In this document: piece after piece, positions 10,009-19,053 of the stretch | Numbering within the stretch: position 1 is the first letter of the stretch | How the letters are laid out: every line of letters begins with the position of its first letter | NCBI RefSeq assembly: GCF_902832885.1 | Contig: NZ_CADFDK010000001.1 | Location: 620,001-684,000, forward strand | Length of the DNA stretch: 64,000 bases | Source: Burkholderia seminalis DSM 23518 | GTDB taxonomy: Bacteria > Pseudomonadota > Gammaproteobacteria > Burkholderiales > Burkholderiaceae | Reading direction: 5' to 3' | The notes under the pieces: model-generated | Databases searched by the model: none | Seen by the model: the letters and a program-made list of their open reading frames with translations, nothing else | What the model was told of the DNA's origin: nothing | Position numbers and translations under genes: made by a program

Positions 10009-10751
10009 TACCCGCGCGCGTGCTCGGCCAGCAGCCGCGCCTTCGCGTCGACGAGCAGCGCCGCGTGCGCGTCGCGCTGCTGGCGGATCCGTTCGGTCGG
10101 CCCGACGACCGACAGCCCGTACCAGTCGCCGTCGAGCGTCAGCGCGACCGCGATCGCCGACAGCTCGGGCGCGCTCTCGCCGAAGTTCTCGGCCCAGCCG
10201 AGTTCGCGAAACCGCGCGGTCTGCGCGACGAGCGCCGGCAGGTCGGCCACCGTCGCGTCGGTAAAACGTTCGAACGGCAGTTGCATGCCGAGCGCCTGCT
10301 GCGCGTCGCCGGCGAGTTCCGCGAAGATCGCCTTGCCGATCGAGTTCGCATGCAGCGGGCGCAGCTCGCCCGGCTGGCGCGTATAGCGGATCGCCTGCTC
10401 CGACTCGACGACGTCGAGATACGTGACCGACACGCCCTGGATCTTGCCGAGCACGGCTGTCTCGCGGCTCGCGTCGCGCAGCGCGACGAGGTGCGGGTGC
10501 ACGATGTCGACGACGGGATCGGTCGCGTCGATCGCGGCGGCGATCGTCTGCAGGCGCCGCGTCGGGTAGTAGCCGCCGCGCTTGCGCACTTCGTACAGAT
10601 AGCCGCGGCTCACGAGCGTGCGCGCCATCGCGAGGCAGCTCGACGGCGGCACATCGAGCAGGCGCGCGAGTTCGGCGAGCGGCAGCGGCCGCCGTTCGGC
10701 GGCGAACAGCTCGAACAGGTCGAGCGTGCGGGCAACGAGTTTGACGTCCAT
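10008..10751 (-). CDS. IclR-family transcriptional regulator
   Basis: 247-residue regulator: an N-terminal winged helix-turn-helix (MDVKLVARTLDLFELFA, PLAELARLLDVPPSSCLAMA) and a C-terminal IclR effector domain with LRPLHANSIGKAIFAEL and a C-terminal VVGPTERI strand. IclR proteins bind small organic acids or aromatics and control adjacent catabolic genes. It is the last of four leftward genes (CoA-transferase, CitMHS transporter, acyl-CoA dehydrogenase, regulator) and probably controls them. The start is where homology begins; the open frame continues upstream into the dehydrogenase but that part is a shadow. The ligand is unknown. Confidence 0.93.
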   Translation of the reverse strand: MDVKLVARTLDLFELFAAERRPLPLAELARLLDVPPSSCLAMARTLVSRGYLYEVRKRGGYYPTRRLQTIAAAIDATDPVVDIVHPHLVALRDASRETAVLGKIQGVSVTYLDVVESEQAIRYTRQPGELRPLHANSIGKAIFAELAGDAQQALGMQLPFERFTDATVADLPALVAQTARFRELGWAENFGESAPELSAIAVALTLDGDWYGLSVVGPTERIRQQRDAHAALLVDAKARLLAEHARG

Positions 10752-10804
10752 GACGAGCGCTTGAATCGAAACGGGAAACCGCGCGCCGGGCGAGTCGCCG
10801 CGCG

Positions 10805-11971
10805 TCAGTACGACTTCGGCAGCCCGAGCACCTTCTCCGCGATGTAACACAGGATCAGTTGCGGACTCACGGGCGCGAGCCTCGGAATCATACACTCGCG
10901 CAGGTAGCGCTCGACATGGTATTCCTTCGCGTAACCCATCCCGCCGAGCGTCGCGACCGCCGTCTGGCACGCCTGGAACGCCGCTTCCGCGCCGAGGTAT
11001 TTCGCCGCGTTCGCCTCCGCGCCGCACGACTGCCCCGCGTCGTAGCGCGCCGCGGCCTTCATCACCATCAGCCACGCGGCCTCGAGCTGCATCCACGCCT
11101 GCGCGAGCGGATGCTGGATCGACTGGTTCTGCCCGATCGGCCGACCGAACACGACGCGCTCGCACGCATACTGCGTCGCGCGGCGCAGCGCGGCCTGCCC
11201 GAGCCCGATCGCCTCCGCCGCGATCAGGATCCGTTCGGGATTCAGCCCGTGCAGCAGGTAGCGGAAGCCGTCGCCTTCGTTGCCGATCAGGTCGTCGCGC
11301 GACACGCGCAGGTTGTCGATGAACAGCATGTTCGAATCGACGGCCTTGCGGCCCATCTTCTCGATCTCGCGTACCTCGACATGCGAACGGTCGAGGTCGG
11401 TGTAGAACAGGCTCAGCCCGTCGGTCGGCTTCGCGACCTGGTCGAGCAGCGTCGTGCGCGCGATGATCAGCATCTTGTTCGCGACCTGCGCGGTCGAGAT
11501 CCAGATCTTGCGCCCGCTGAGCACGTAGTGGTCGCCGTCGCGGCGCGCCTGCGTGCTCAGGTGCGTGGTGTCGAGGCCCGCGTCGGGCTCCGTCACCGCG
11601 AAGCACGCCTTGTCGCGCCCGGCGATCAGCGGCGGCAGGAAGCGCGCCTTCTGCGCGTCGTTGCCGAACACCTGCACGGGATTCAGCCCGAAGATGTTCA
11701 TATGCACGGCCGACGCGCCGGACAGGCCGGCGCCCGATGCGCTGATCGTGCGCATCATCAGCGCGGCCTCGGTCATCCCGAGACCGGCGCCGCCGTGGGC
11801 CGGGTCCATCGCGATGCCGAGCCAACCGGCTTCGGCGAGCGCCGCGTGAAAGTCGGCCGGAAAGCCGCCCGCGCGATCGCGTTCGAGCCAGTAGTCGTCG
11901 CCGAAGCGCTCGCAGATTTTCTCGATCGCGCTTTCGATCGCGCGCTGGTCGTCGGTCAGGTCGAACTGCAT
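10805..11971 (-). CDS. Acyl-CoA dehydrogenase family protein
   Basis: FAD enzyme that introduces a double bond alpha-beta to a CoA thioester. The 388-residue protein has the three-part fold: helical N-terminal part (MQFDLTDDQRAIESAIEKIC), the central ACFAVTEPDAGLDTTHLSTQA signature near residues 128-150, and a C-terminal helical part with YLGAEAAFQACQTAVATLGG and GYAKEYHVERYLREC, where acyl-CoA dehydrogenases carry conserved dimer and active-site residues. Its place between a citrate-type transporter and an IclR regulator, with a CoA-transferase upstream, suggests it oxidises the CoA ester of an imported di- or tricarboxylic acid. The precise substrate cannot be read. Confidence 0.92.
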   Translation of the reverse strand: MQFDLTDDQRAIESAIEKICERFGDDYWLERDRAGGFPADFHAALAEAGWLGIAMDPAHGGAGLGMTEAALMMRTISASGAGLSGASAVHMNIFGLNPVQVFGNDAQKARFLPPLIAGRDKACFAVTEPDAGLDTTHLSTQARRDGDHYVLSGRKIWISTAQVANKMLIIARTTLLDQVAKPTDGLSLFYTDLDRSHVEVREIEKMGRKAVDSNMLFIDNLRVSRDDLIGNEGDGFRYLLHGLNPERILIAAEAIGLGQAALRRATQYACERVVFGRPIGQNQSIQHPLAQAWMQLEAAWLMVMKAAARYDAGQSCGAEANAAKYLGAEAAFQACQTAVATLGGMGYAKEYHVERYLRECMIPRLAPVSPQLILCYIAEKVLGLPKSY

Positions 11972-12008
11972 GGACTGCTCTCCCGGGAAACGTGAACGGC
12001 CCGGCCGT

Positions 12009-13310
<1,302 letters not shown>

Positions 13311-13413
13311 GATGCGTCTCCTCTTCCGCCGGTACGGCGTCTTCCGTGCGCAAGCCGGCGTGATGTCCGAATGATGGCGTGCCGGCCCGCGCGGCCGGCG
13401 GCCGCGATGCCGG

Positions 13414-14577
13414 TCAGTCCCTGCGATCGTCGTGGCGGCCGTCGCGGTCCGCAAACACCTGCGCCGCGTGCTCGTTCAGCGCGGGCGGCGGTCGACGGTA
13501 CGTCGCCGGCGTGCGGCCGAGCTTGATCGGCGACGCGATGCCGCGATGCCGGCCCAGCGTCACCTTCATCTCCCGATGCGCGACATGCGGATGATCGAGC
13601 GCCGCATCGAGTCCGAGCACCGGCGCGCACGGCACGCCGCGGCGCATCAGCTGCTCGGCGAGCGCCGCGCCGTCATGTCCGGCCAGCGCCGTTTCGAGCA
13701 GCGCACGCAGTGCGGCGCGGTGCGCGCTGCGCGCGCGGTTGTCCGCGAAACGCGGATCGTCGAGCCAGCCGCGCGTGCCGAGCACGTCGCACAACGCGGC
13801 GAACTGCCCGTTGTTGCCGACCGCCAGGAAAATGTCGACGCTCGCCGTCGGAAAGCTGTCGTACGGCGTGATGTTCGGATGCGCGTTGCCGGTACGTACG
13901 GGTGCGTTGCCCGAATGAAAGAAGTTCGGCGTATGCGGATGCAGGATCGACAGCGCGCAGTCGAACAGCGTCGATTCGACGAACTGGCCGCGGCCGCTCG
14001 CATCGCGCTCGCGCAGCGCCATCAGCACGCCGAGCGCCGCGTTCAGACCCGTGACGAGATCGACGATCGGCACGCCGACGCGCAGCGGTGCGCCGCCCGC
14101 TTCGCCATTGACGCTCATCAGCCCCGCGAGCGCCTGGACGGCCGCGTCGTAGCCGGGCAGCCCGCCCAGCGGCCCGTCCGCGCCGAACCCCGACACGCGG
14201 CAATGGACGAGGCGAGGAAACCGCGCATGCAGCGCGTCGAAGCCGAGCCCCCAGCGCTCCATCGTGCCGATCTTGAAGTTCTCGACGATGGCGTCCGCGT
14301 GTTCGAGCAGGCCCAGCAGCCGCTCGCGGTCGGCCGGCTGCGTCAGGTCGAGCGCAACGCCGAGCTTGTTGCGGTTCACGCCGAGGAAATACGATGCGGT
14401 GTCGCCGTCGAACGGCGGCCCCCAGGTACGTGTCTCGTCGCCGGACGGCGGCTCGACCTTGATCACCTCCGCGCCATGGTCGGCGAGGATCTGCGTCGCG
14501 TACGGGCCGCCCAGCACCCGCGACAGGTCGATGATGCGCAATCCCGCCAGCGCGCCCTGCTGCTCGTGTTCCGCCAT
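13414..14577 (-). CDS. CaiB/BaiF (class III) CoA-transferase
   Basis: Transfers CoA between organic acids. The 387-residue protein starts MAEHEQQGALAGLRIIDLSR, then has VLGGPYATQILADHGAEVIKV and NRNKLGVALDL, the conserved N-terminal core of class III transferases. The catalytic Asp is expected in the PGYDAAVQALAGLMSV region around residue 165. ATG 14577 has AGGAG 8 bases upstream; the longer frame has none. It is first in the leftward operon, so activating an imported acid to its CoA ester is the likely first step before the acyl-CoA dehydrogenase. Confidence 0.92.
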   Translation of the reverse strand: MAEHEQQGALAGLRIIDLSRVLGGPYATQILADHGAEVIKVEPPSGDETRTWGPPFDGDTASYFLGVNRNKLGVALDLTQPADRERLLGLLEHADAIVENFKIGTMERWGLGFDALHARFPRLVHCRVSGFGADGPLGGLPGYDAAVQALAGLMSVNGEAGGAPLRVGVPIVDLVTGLNAALGVLMALRERDASGRGQFVESTLFDCALSILHPHTPNFFHSGNAPVRTGNAHPNITPYDSFPTASVDIFLAVGNNGQFAALCDVLGTRGWLDDPRFADNRARSAHRAALRALLETALAGHDGAALAEQLMRRGVPCAPVLGLDAALDHPHVAHREMKVTLGRHRGIASPIKLGRTPATYRRPPPALNEHAAQVFADRDGRHDDRRD

Positions 14578-14669
14578 GCGTCCCGCTCCTGGTTCCGGTT
14601 GATCGGACTGTCGGCACCGGCGGGCCAATGCCTGCGGCGCGCCCGTCGGACTCGACGAATAATTCTTGT

Positions 14670-14689
14670 GTGTGAATTTATATTCACAC
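14670..14689. promoter_or_regulatory. Palindromic operator candidate upstream of the CoA-transferase operon
   Basis: GTGTGAAT at 14670-14677 and ATTCACAC at 14682-14689 form a perfect 8-bp inverted repeat with a 4-base spacer (TTAT), in an AT-rich island 93 bases before the CoA-transferase start. The size and position suit a dimeric regulator; the IclR protein encoded by the same operon is the obvious candidate. The site also lies upstream of the rightward gene at 14854. Confidence 0.6.
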
Positions 14690-14853
14690 TCAGGAATTTC
14701 ATTGTCAAGCCCGGATACACCCGGCGTGCCGCGCGGATAACGTGGTCGAGCGCAAGTGGGGACGACACCGAATGCGGGCCGGTTGCGAGGTCGGCCCGCC
14801 CTTCGTTAAGCTGGCGGAAACGTTCATCCCGAAAATAGTCAGGCGAAGCATTC

Positions 14854-15090
14854 ATGAAACGGATATGGCTGGCGGCCTTCATGCTGGCGTCGACGCTCGG
14901 CGCCGCGCGCGCGCAAACCCAAACTTTCCATTTCGGCGAAGGACAGACGCGCATGCCCGCCGCGGCACCGCAGGCCGGCGCGCCCACGGCCCGGCACGCG
15001 CCGTCGCCGCATCACCGGCGCGCCGTTCACAAACGTCGCCACTCGCGCCATGCGAAGCCGACGCGCAACGGCATCTATACGCACGCGTAA
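14854..15090 (+). CDS. Small exported basic, His-rich protein of unknown function
   Basis: 78 residues. A Sec signal peptide (MKRIWLAAFMLASTLGAARA) is followed by QTQTFHFGEGQTRMP and then a very basic tail rich in His, Arg and Lys (SPHHRRAVHKRRHSRHAKP). I do not recognise a family. The signal peptide and an AGGCG ribosome-like site make it a credible gene. It is divergent from the CoA-transferase operon. A periplasmic metal- or nucleic-acid-binding role would be guesswork. Confidence 0.65.
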   Translation: MKRIWLAAFMLASTLGAARAQTQTFHFGEGQTRMPAAAPQAGAPTARHAPSPHHRRAVHKRRHSRHAKPTRNGIYTHA

Positions 15091-15232
15091 CGCGGCGCCC
15101 GGCGCCATGCACGGAACTGTCACGAACGGCGGGTAACCTCCACGCGGCAGCTTGTACGCCGTCGCGCCCCGTTGCCGGACAACCCGCCGCCGCCGCGCAC
15201 TTCCCCACGATTCAGTACCTGCTTTGCCGAAC

Positions 15233-15655
15233 ATGAGCACCGGGCCGGATACCCTCGCCGTCACCAAGGAACGCGCCACCATCGTGTGCCGTCAGCGCGG
15301 CAGCGTGCTGCTGGTCGCCCGCACGGCATCGCGCTGGTCGCTGCCGGGCGGCACGATCCGGCGCGGCGAGACGCCGCTCGAAGCCGCGCGGCGGGAGCTT
15401 GCCGAGGAAACGCGGCTGGAAGGGCTCGCGCTCGACTACGCGGTGCAGTTCGGCGGGCTGACGAAGCTCCATCACGTGTTCGTGGCCGAGGTGCCGGCGC
15501 ACCTGACGCCGCGCGCGAGCAACGAGATCGCCCGCTGCAAGTGGTTCGCCGCCGACCGGCTCGACACGCTCCATGCGAGCGTGCCGACGCGCAAGATCAT
15601 CGAGCTGCTGCGTCTCGACTGTTTTTCGGCGATCGTCAACGGCCCGCTTCGTTGA
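15233..15655 (+). CDS. Nudix hydrolase
   Basis: 140-residue pyrophosphohydrolase of the Nudix fold. The Nudix box G-x5-E-x7-R-E-x2-E-E is clear as GGTIRRGETPLEAARRELAEE around residues 38-58, where the Glu residues bind Mg2+. The sequence before it (ATIVCRQRGSVLLVART) is the usual first strand pair. The start MSTGPDTLAVTKERA is preferred to an upstream in-frame ATG at 15152, whose extra Arg-rich sequence looks non-coding. The substrate cannot be predicted. Confidence 0.9.
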   Translation: MSTGPDTLAVTKERATIVCRQRGSVLLVARTASRWSLPGGTIRRGETPLEAARRELAEETRLEGLALDYAVQFGGLTKLHHVFVAEVPAHLTPRASNEIARCKWFAADRLDTLHASVPTRKIIELLRLDCFSAIVNGPLR

Positions 15656-15677
15656 GGGCCGTTCCTGCGCACGCCGG

Positions 15678-16004
15678 TCACGCGCGCAGGAACGGCCCGG
15701 CCTTGCGCTCGAGCAGCGCGACGAGTTCGGGCTGCATGAAAGCGTAGCGGTCGGGAATCTCGAGGCAGACGATCTGCTTGCCCTTCAGATGCGCACCGAA
15801 CAGCGTGGACAGCCTTGCCTTGTGCGCGCGCTCCATCACGAACACGATGTCGGCCCAGTCGAGCTGCTCGGCGGACAGGCGGGTGTCGGCATCGGGCGCG
15901 AGGCCCGCGGAGTCGGTTTCGATGCCCGGCCATGCGGCGAACATCGTTTCGGCCGTCGGGCTGCGCAGCCGGTTGCGGCTGCAGATGAACAGTGTCCGTG
16001 TCAT
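15678..16004 (-). CDS. Low-molecular-weight protein-tyrosine-phosphatase-like protein
   Basis: 108 residues starting MTRTLFICSRNRLRSPTAE. CSRNRLRS fits the Cys-x5-Arg-Ser phosphate-binding loop of low-molecular-weight phosphatases, and ADIVFVMERAHKARLSTLFG resembles the second half of that fold. It is shorter than classical family members (about 150 residues), and the usual C-terminal DPY acid motif is replaced by a LEIPDRYAFM stretch. It may therefore be a divergent or non-enzymatic relative. The longer open frame upstream is not used because the loop must lie near the N-terminus. Confidence 0.85.
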   Translation of the reverse strand: MTRTLFICSRNRLRSPTAETMFAAWPGIETDSAGLAPDADTRLSAEQLDWADIVFVMERAHKARLSTLFGAHLKGKQIVCLEIPDRYAFMQPELVALLERKAGPFLRA

Positions 16005-16035
16005 GTCGCTTCGCGCTTGGCCGCGGGCGGCCCGC

Positions 16036-16608
16036 TTACCCTTGCGGAATGGTGTCCGGCCGCACATACGCGAGCATGTGCGGCACGTAGTCGGCCTTGC
16101 CGAGATCGACGCCGTGATGGCGCAGGATCGCGTACGCGGCGATCGCGTGGAAGTAGAACTGCGGCAGCGCCCAGTCGCGCGCGTATTGTTCGCCCGTCAT
16201 GTCGAACGCGATCCCGTTCGGCAGTTCGAGCGCGATCGGCCGCGCGGCGCCCCCATCGAGCGCATCTGGCGCGAGTTCGCCGAGAAATGCGAGCGTGCCG
16301 GCGATGATCGACTGCGCGTCGCCCGGCGAACCCGGCTGCGCATCCGCGTTCCATCCCGCTTCACGCAACGACAGCAACGCAGCCGGCAACGCTTCGCCGC
16401 GCAGCCGGTAGACGGGTTCCATCGCCTGGAAACACGAGAAGCGCACCTGGGCGGCGAGCGGGTACATGTCGGGCGCGAGCTTCAACGTCGTCACCGCGTC
16501 GGGTTCGATCCCCGCGGCCTGCCGGTGCGCGACGGCCTTGTCGAGCCATGCGGACTGCGCGCGCAGCATCTGGGTGAAGGTCGGAACGAGAAGTTGGGTC
16601 GGTGACAC
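16036..16608 (-). CDS. DUF1993 family protein
   Basis: 190 residues beginning with a GTG codon preceded by AGGAG at good spacing. MSPTQLLVPTFTQMLRAQSAWLD and the C-terminal QFYFHAIAAYAILRHHGVDLGKADY identify the DUF1993 family, a DinB-like helical fold of unknown function found in bacteria and fungi. No metal-binding triad could be assigned with certainty. It lies between the phosphatase-like gene (31-base gap) and the YaiI gene and may be cotranscribed with the former. Confidence 0.85.
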   Translation of the reverse strand: MSPTQLLVPTFTQMLRAQSAWLDKAVAHRQAAGIEPDAVTTLKLAPDMYPLAAQVRFSCFQAMEPVYRLRGEALPAALLSLREAGWNADAQPGSPGDAQSIIAGTLAFLGELAPDALDGGAARPIALELPNGIAFDMTGEQYARDWALPQFYFHAIAAYAILRHHGVDLGKADYVPHMLAYVRPDTIPQG

Positions 16609-16785
16609 GCGTGCGCTCCTGTATTGTGGTTTGCGTCACGATAGCAGCGTCGGCGCAACCCTGCATCCTGGACAGGCGCGAAGCGCGCGCACCGCTGCGC
16701 ATCGGCGGACGATTCATACACCACGTGTGCGCGCTTCGGTTCCATCTGCGCACACGCGGCAACGCGTGCCTGCCGACATGCAGCC

Positions 16786-17238
16786 TTACGGCTTGCCCTG
16801 CCGCGCCAGGAACCGGTCGAGCTGCGACGCAAACGCCTTGCCGTCGCGCGCGCTGAACGGCGCCGGGCCGCCCGTGTCGATGCCCGCGCTGCGCAACTGG
16901 TCCATCATCGCGCGCGTCGACAGGCGCTCCTCGATGTTCTCGCGGCTGAACCAGTTGCCGCGCGGGTCGAGCGCATGCGCGCCCTTGTCGAGGACGGCCG
17001 CGGCCAGCGGGATGTCGGCCGTGATCACGAGGTCGCCGGCTTCCGCCAGCTCGACGATGCGCGCATCGGCCACGTCGAAGCCGGCCGGCACCTGGACGGC
17101 CTTGATGAACGGCGACGGCGGTGTGCGCAGGAACTGGTTCGCGACCAGCGTCACGCTGATTTCGGCACGACGCGCGGCGCGAAACAGCATGTCCTTGATG
17201 ACGGCGGGACACGCGTCGGCATCGACCAGTACTTGCAT
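16786..17238 (-). CDS. YaiI/YqxD (UPF0178) family protein
   Basis: 150 residues starting MQVLVDADACPAVIKDML, with DLVITADIPLAAAVLDKGAHALDPRG around residues 75-100. This is the conserved pattern of the YaiI/YqxD family, which has a PIN-like acidic centre and unknown function. The ATG at 17238 is at the start of homology; the longer frame adds an unrelated leader. It lies 61 bases downstream of the VWA gene on the same strand and might be read through from the cobN operon, though no functional link is known. Confidence 0.9.
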   Translation of the reverse strand: MQVLVDADACPAVIKDMLFRAARRAEISVTLVANQFLRTPPSPFIKAVQVPAGFDVADARIVELAEAGDLVITADIPLAAAVLDKGAHALDPRGNWFSRENIEERLSTRAMMDQLRSAGIDTGGPAPFSARDGKAFASQLDRFLARQGKP

Positions 17239-17299
17239 GGCGGGGTTTTCCAGTAGGCATGAGCAGAAGCGGCGATCATAGCGCACCGCCAGCCGGCCC

Positions 17300-17980
17300 T
17301 CAGCGCGCGAGATCCGTGCGAAGCGCGTCGGCCGTCAGCCACTGCGCGCCCCAGGCGGCGGCGAGCCGCGCGCCCCGCCCGATCCGCACGGCCGCATCGT
17401 CGAAGTCGACGAACACGACGTGGTCGGCCGACGCGGGTTTCGGCGGCGTTTCGCGCGTGCGCCCGTCGGACAGGACCCACAGCCAGCGCTGCTTGCCGGG
17501 CTCGCTCCGTGCGTCTCGCGCGAGCAGCTGCGCGGCCGCGGCGATGCCGTCCGCGAGCGGCGTGCCGCCGCCGCCGTCGACCGGTTCGAGCCAGCGTGCG
17601 TTCCACCAGCGCGGGACGGCCGGGCCGAAACGCCGGGCGGCGCCTTGACCGCCGAAGCAGATCAGCGCGGTTTCGACCCGATCGCGCGCGGCCCGATCGA
17701 AATACGCGACGATCAGGCCCTTCGCGAGCGCGAGCCGGTCGTTCGACAGCATCGACGCCGAACAGTCGAGCACGAAGCAATGCAGTGCATGCGGCGTCCC
17801 TGCGCGTTTCCGGAACCGCACATGTTCGTGAAGCAGCGGGCCGCCGCGTTTCGCGGCGAGCGTCGCCGGCCACGCAACGGTCGTGCCCGCGCGTGCCGTG
17901 CCCGGTACGTGCGCGGCTGCGCCTGACTGCCATCGAGGACCGCGAACGGCGTTCGCGGCGGCGCCGGCTCGATGGCTCAG
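17300..17980 (-). CDS. VWA-domain (ChlD/BchD-like) chelatase accessory protein
   Basis: Von Willebrand A domain resembling the C-terminal part of magnesium-chelatase subunit ChlD. HCFVLDCSASMLSNDRLALAK has the Asp-x-Ser-x-Ser metal-ion site, and GGGGTPLADGIAAA and LWVLSDGRT follow in the usual order. With the ChlI-like protein it would form the AAA+ motor that lets CobN insert cobalt in genomes without CobS/CobT. The start is unusual: no ATG, GTG or TTG lies near the beginning of homology, and the coding frame touches the chlI stop as CTGA, so CTG at 17980 may initiate (226 residues). GTG 17821 would give a 173-residue protein beginning inside the domain. Confidence 0.75.
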   Translation of the reverse strand: MSHRAGAAANAVRGPRWQSGAAAHVPGTARAGTTVAWPATLAAKRGGPLLHEHVRFRKRAGTPHALHCFVLDCSASMLSNDRLALAKGLIVAYFDRAARDRVETALICFGGQGAARRFGPAVPRWWNARWLEPVDGGGGTPLADGIAAAAQLLARDARSEPGKQRWLWVLSDGRTRETPPKPASADHVVFVDFDDAAVRIGRGARLAAAWGAQWLTADALRTDLAR

Positions 17981-19053
17981 CGTTTTTTTAGCGGCAGCGG
18001 CACCACGCCTTTCACTTCGCGCAGGCCGGCCGGCTCGGGCGGCAGGTAACCCCAGTCGCTCTGCGCGGCGGATGCCTCGCCTCGCGTCTCGTCCTGCCGG
18101 TTGTCGTCCCGCTGGCGCGCATCCGGCGGCGAACGTTCGTCTCGATCGCCGCCGTGTTGCGACGACCCGTGCGACGGCGGCGTATCCGCATGGCGCCGGT
18201 GCCGCAGCACCGCTTGCGCCACACGCTCGACATGCGACACCGTCACCGCGTCGGCCTGCTCCAGCGCAGCCAGCGCGCGCGCGGCGCGCAGCATCACGAG
18301 GTCGGCGCGCAACCCGTCGACGGCCGCGTCGATGCACAGCGCGCTGACGCGCGCATGGACTGCATCGTCGAAATCGAGCGTCGCCAGCCGCGCGCGCGCC
18401 GCATGGATCCGGTCGCCGAGTTCACGCTGGACGGGCGCATGACGTGCACGAAATGCGTCCGGGTCGAGATCGAACGCGAGTCGCGCCTTCACGATCCGTT
18501 CGCGCTGCGCGGCGTCGAAACAGTTCTCCAGTTCGACCATCAACCCGAAGCGGTCGAGCAGTTGCGGGCGCAGTTCCCCCTCCTCCGGATTCATCGTGCC
18601 GACCAGCACGAAGCGCGCGTCGTGCGCGTGCGACACGCCGTCGCGCTCCACGATGTTCACGCCGCTCGCGGCGACGTCCAGCAGCGTATCGACGAGCCCG
18701 TCGGCGAGCAGGTTCACTTCGTCGACATACAGCACGCCGAGGTGCGCGCGTGCGAGCAATCCAGGCCGGAAGCGCACGCCGTTACCGGCCAGCGCATGCG
18801 CGAGATCGAGCGTGCCCGTCACCTGCTCGTCGCTCGCCGACAGCGGCAGCGTGACGAACTGCCCTTCCGGCAGCAGTTCCGCAAGGCCGCGTGCGGCGGT
18901 CGATTTCGCGGTGCCGCGCGGGCCGCTCACGAGCACGCCGCCGAGCGACGGGTCGATCGCGGCGAGCAGCAGCGCCTGCTGCAGCGCATCTTGCGCGACG
19001 AGCGCCGCAAACGGAAAGACCGCGCGGGCGCGGTGCGTCGTCGGATCGGTCAT
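17977..19053 (-). CDS. ChlI-like AAA+ ATPase, internal start of the cobN frame
   Basis: 358 residues from ATG 19053: Walker A is GPRGTAKSTAARG (about residues 37-49), Walker B is LGVLYVDEVNLL, and GTMNPEEGELRPQLLDRFGL is the sensor and arginine-finger region of magnesium-chelatase ChlI. It is predicted to power cobalt insertion by CobN together with the VWA protein. A G-rich AGGAAGGGGGGG stretch lies just before the ATG and can serve as its own ribosome site, so this protein may be made separately even though the reading frame is continuous with cobN. The C-terminal 60 residues are rich in Asp, Arg and Gln and look disordered. Confidence 0.8.
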   Translation of the reverse strand: MTDPTTHRARAVFPFAALVAQDALQQALLLAAIDPSLGGVLVSGPRGTAKSTAARGLAELLPEGQFVTLPLSASDEQVTGTLDLAHALAGNGVRFRPGLLARAHLGVLYVDEVNLLADGLVDTLLDVAASGVNIVERDGVSHAHDARFVLVGTMNPEEGELRPQLLDRFGLMVELENCFDAAQRERIVKARLAFDLDPDAFRARHAPVQRELGDRIHAARARLATLDFDDAVHARVSALCIDAAVDGLRADLVMLRAARALAALEQADAVTVSHVERVAQAVLRHRRHADTPPSHGSSQHGGDRDERSPPDARQRDDNRQDETRGEASAAQSDWGYLPPEPAGLREVKGVVPLPLKKR

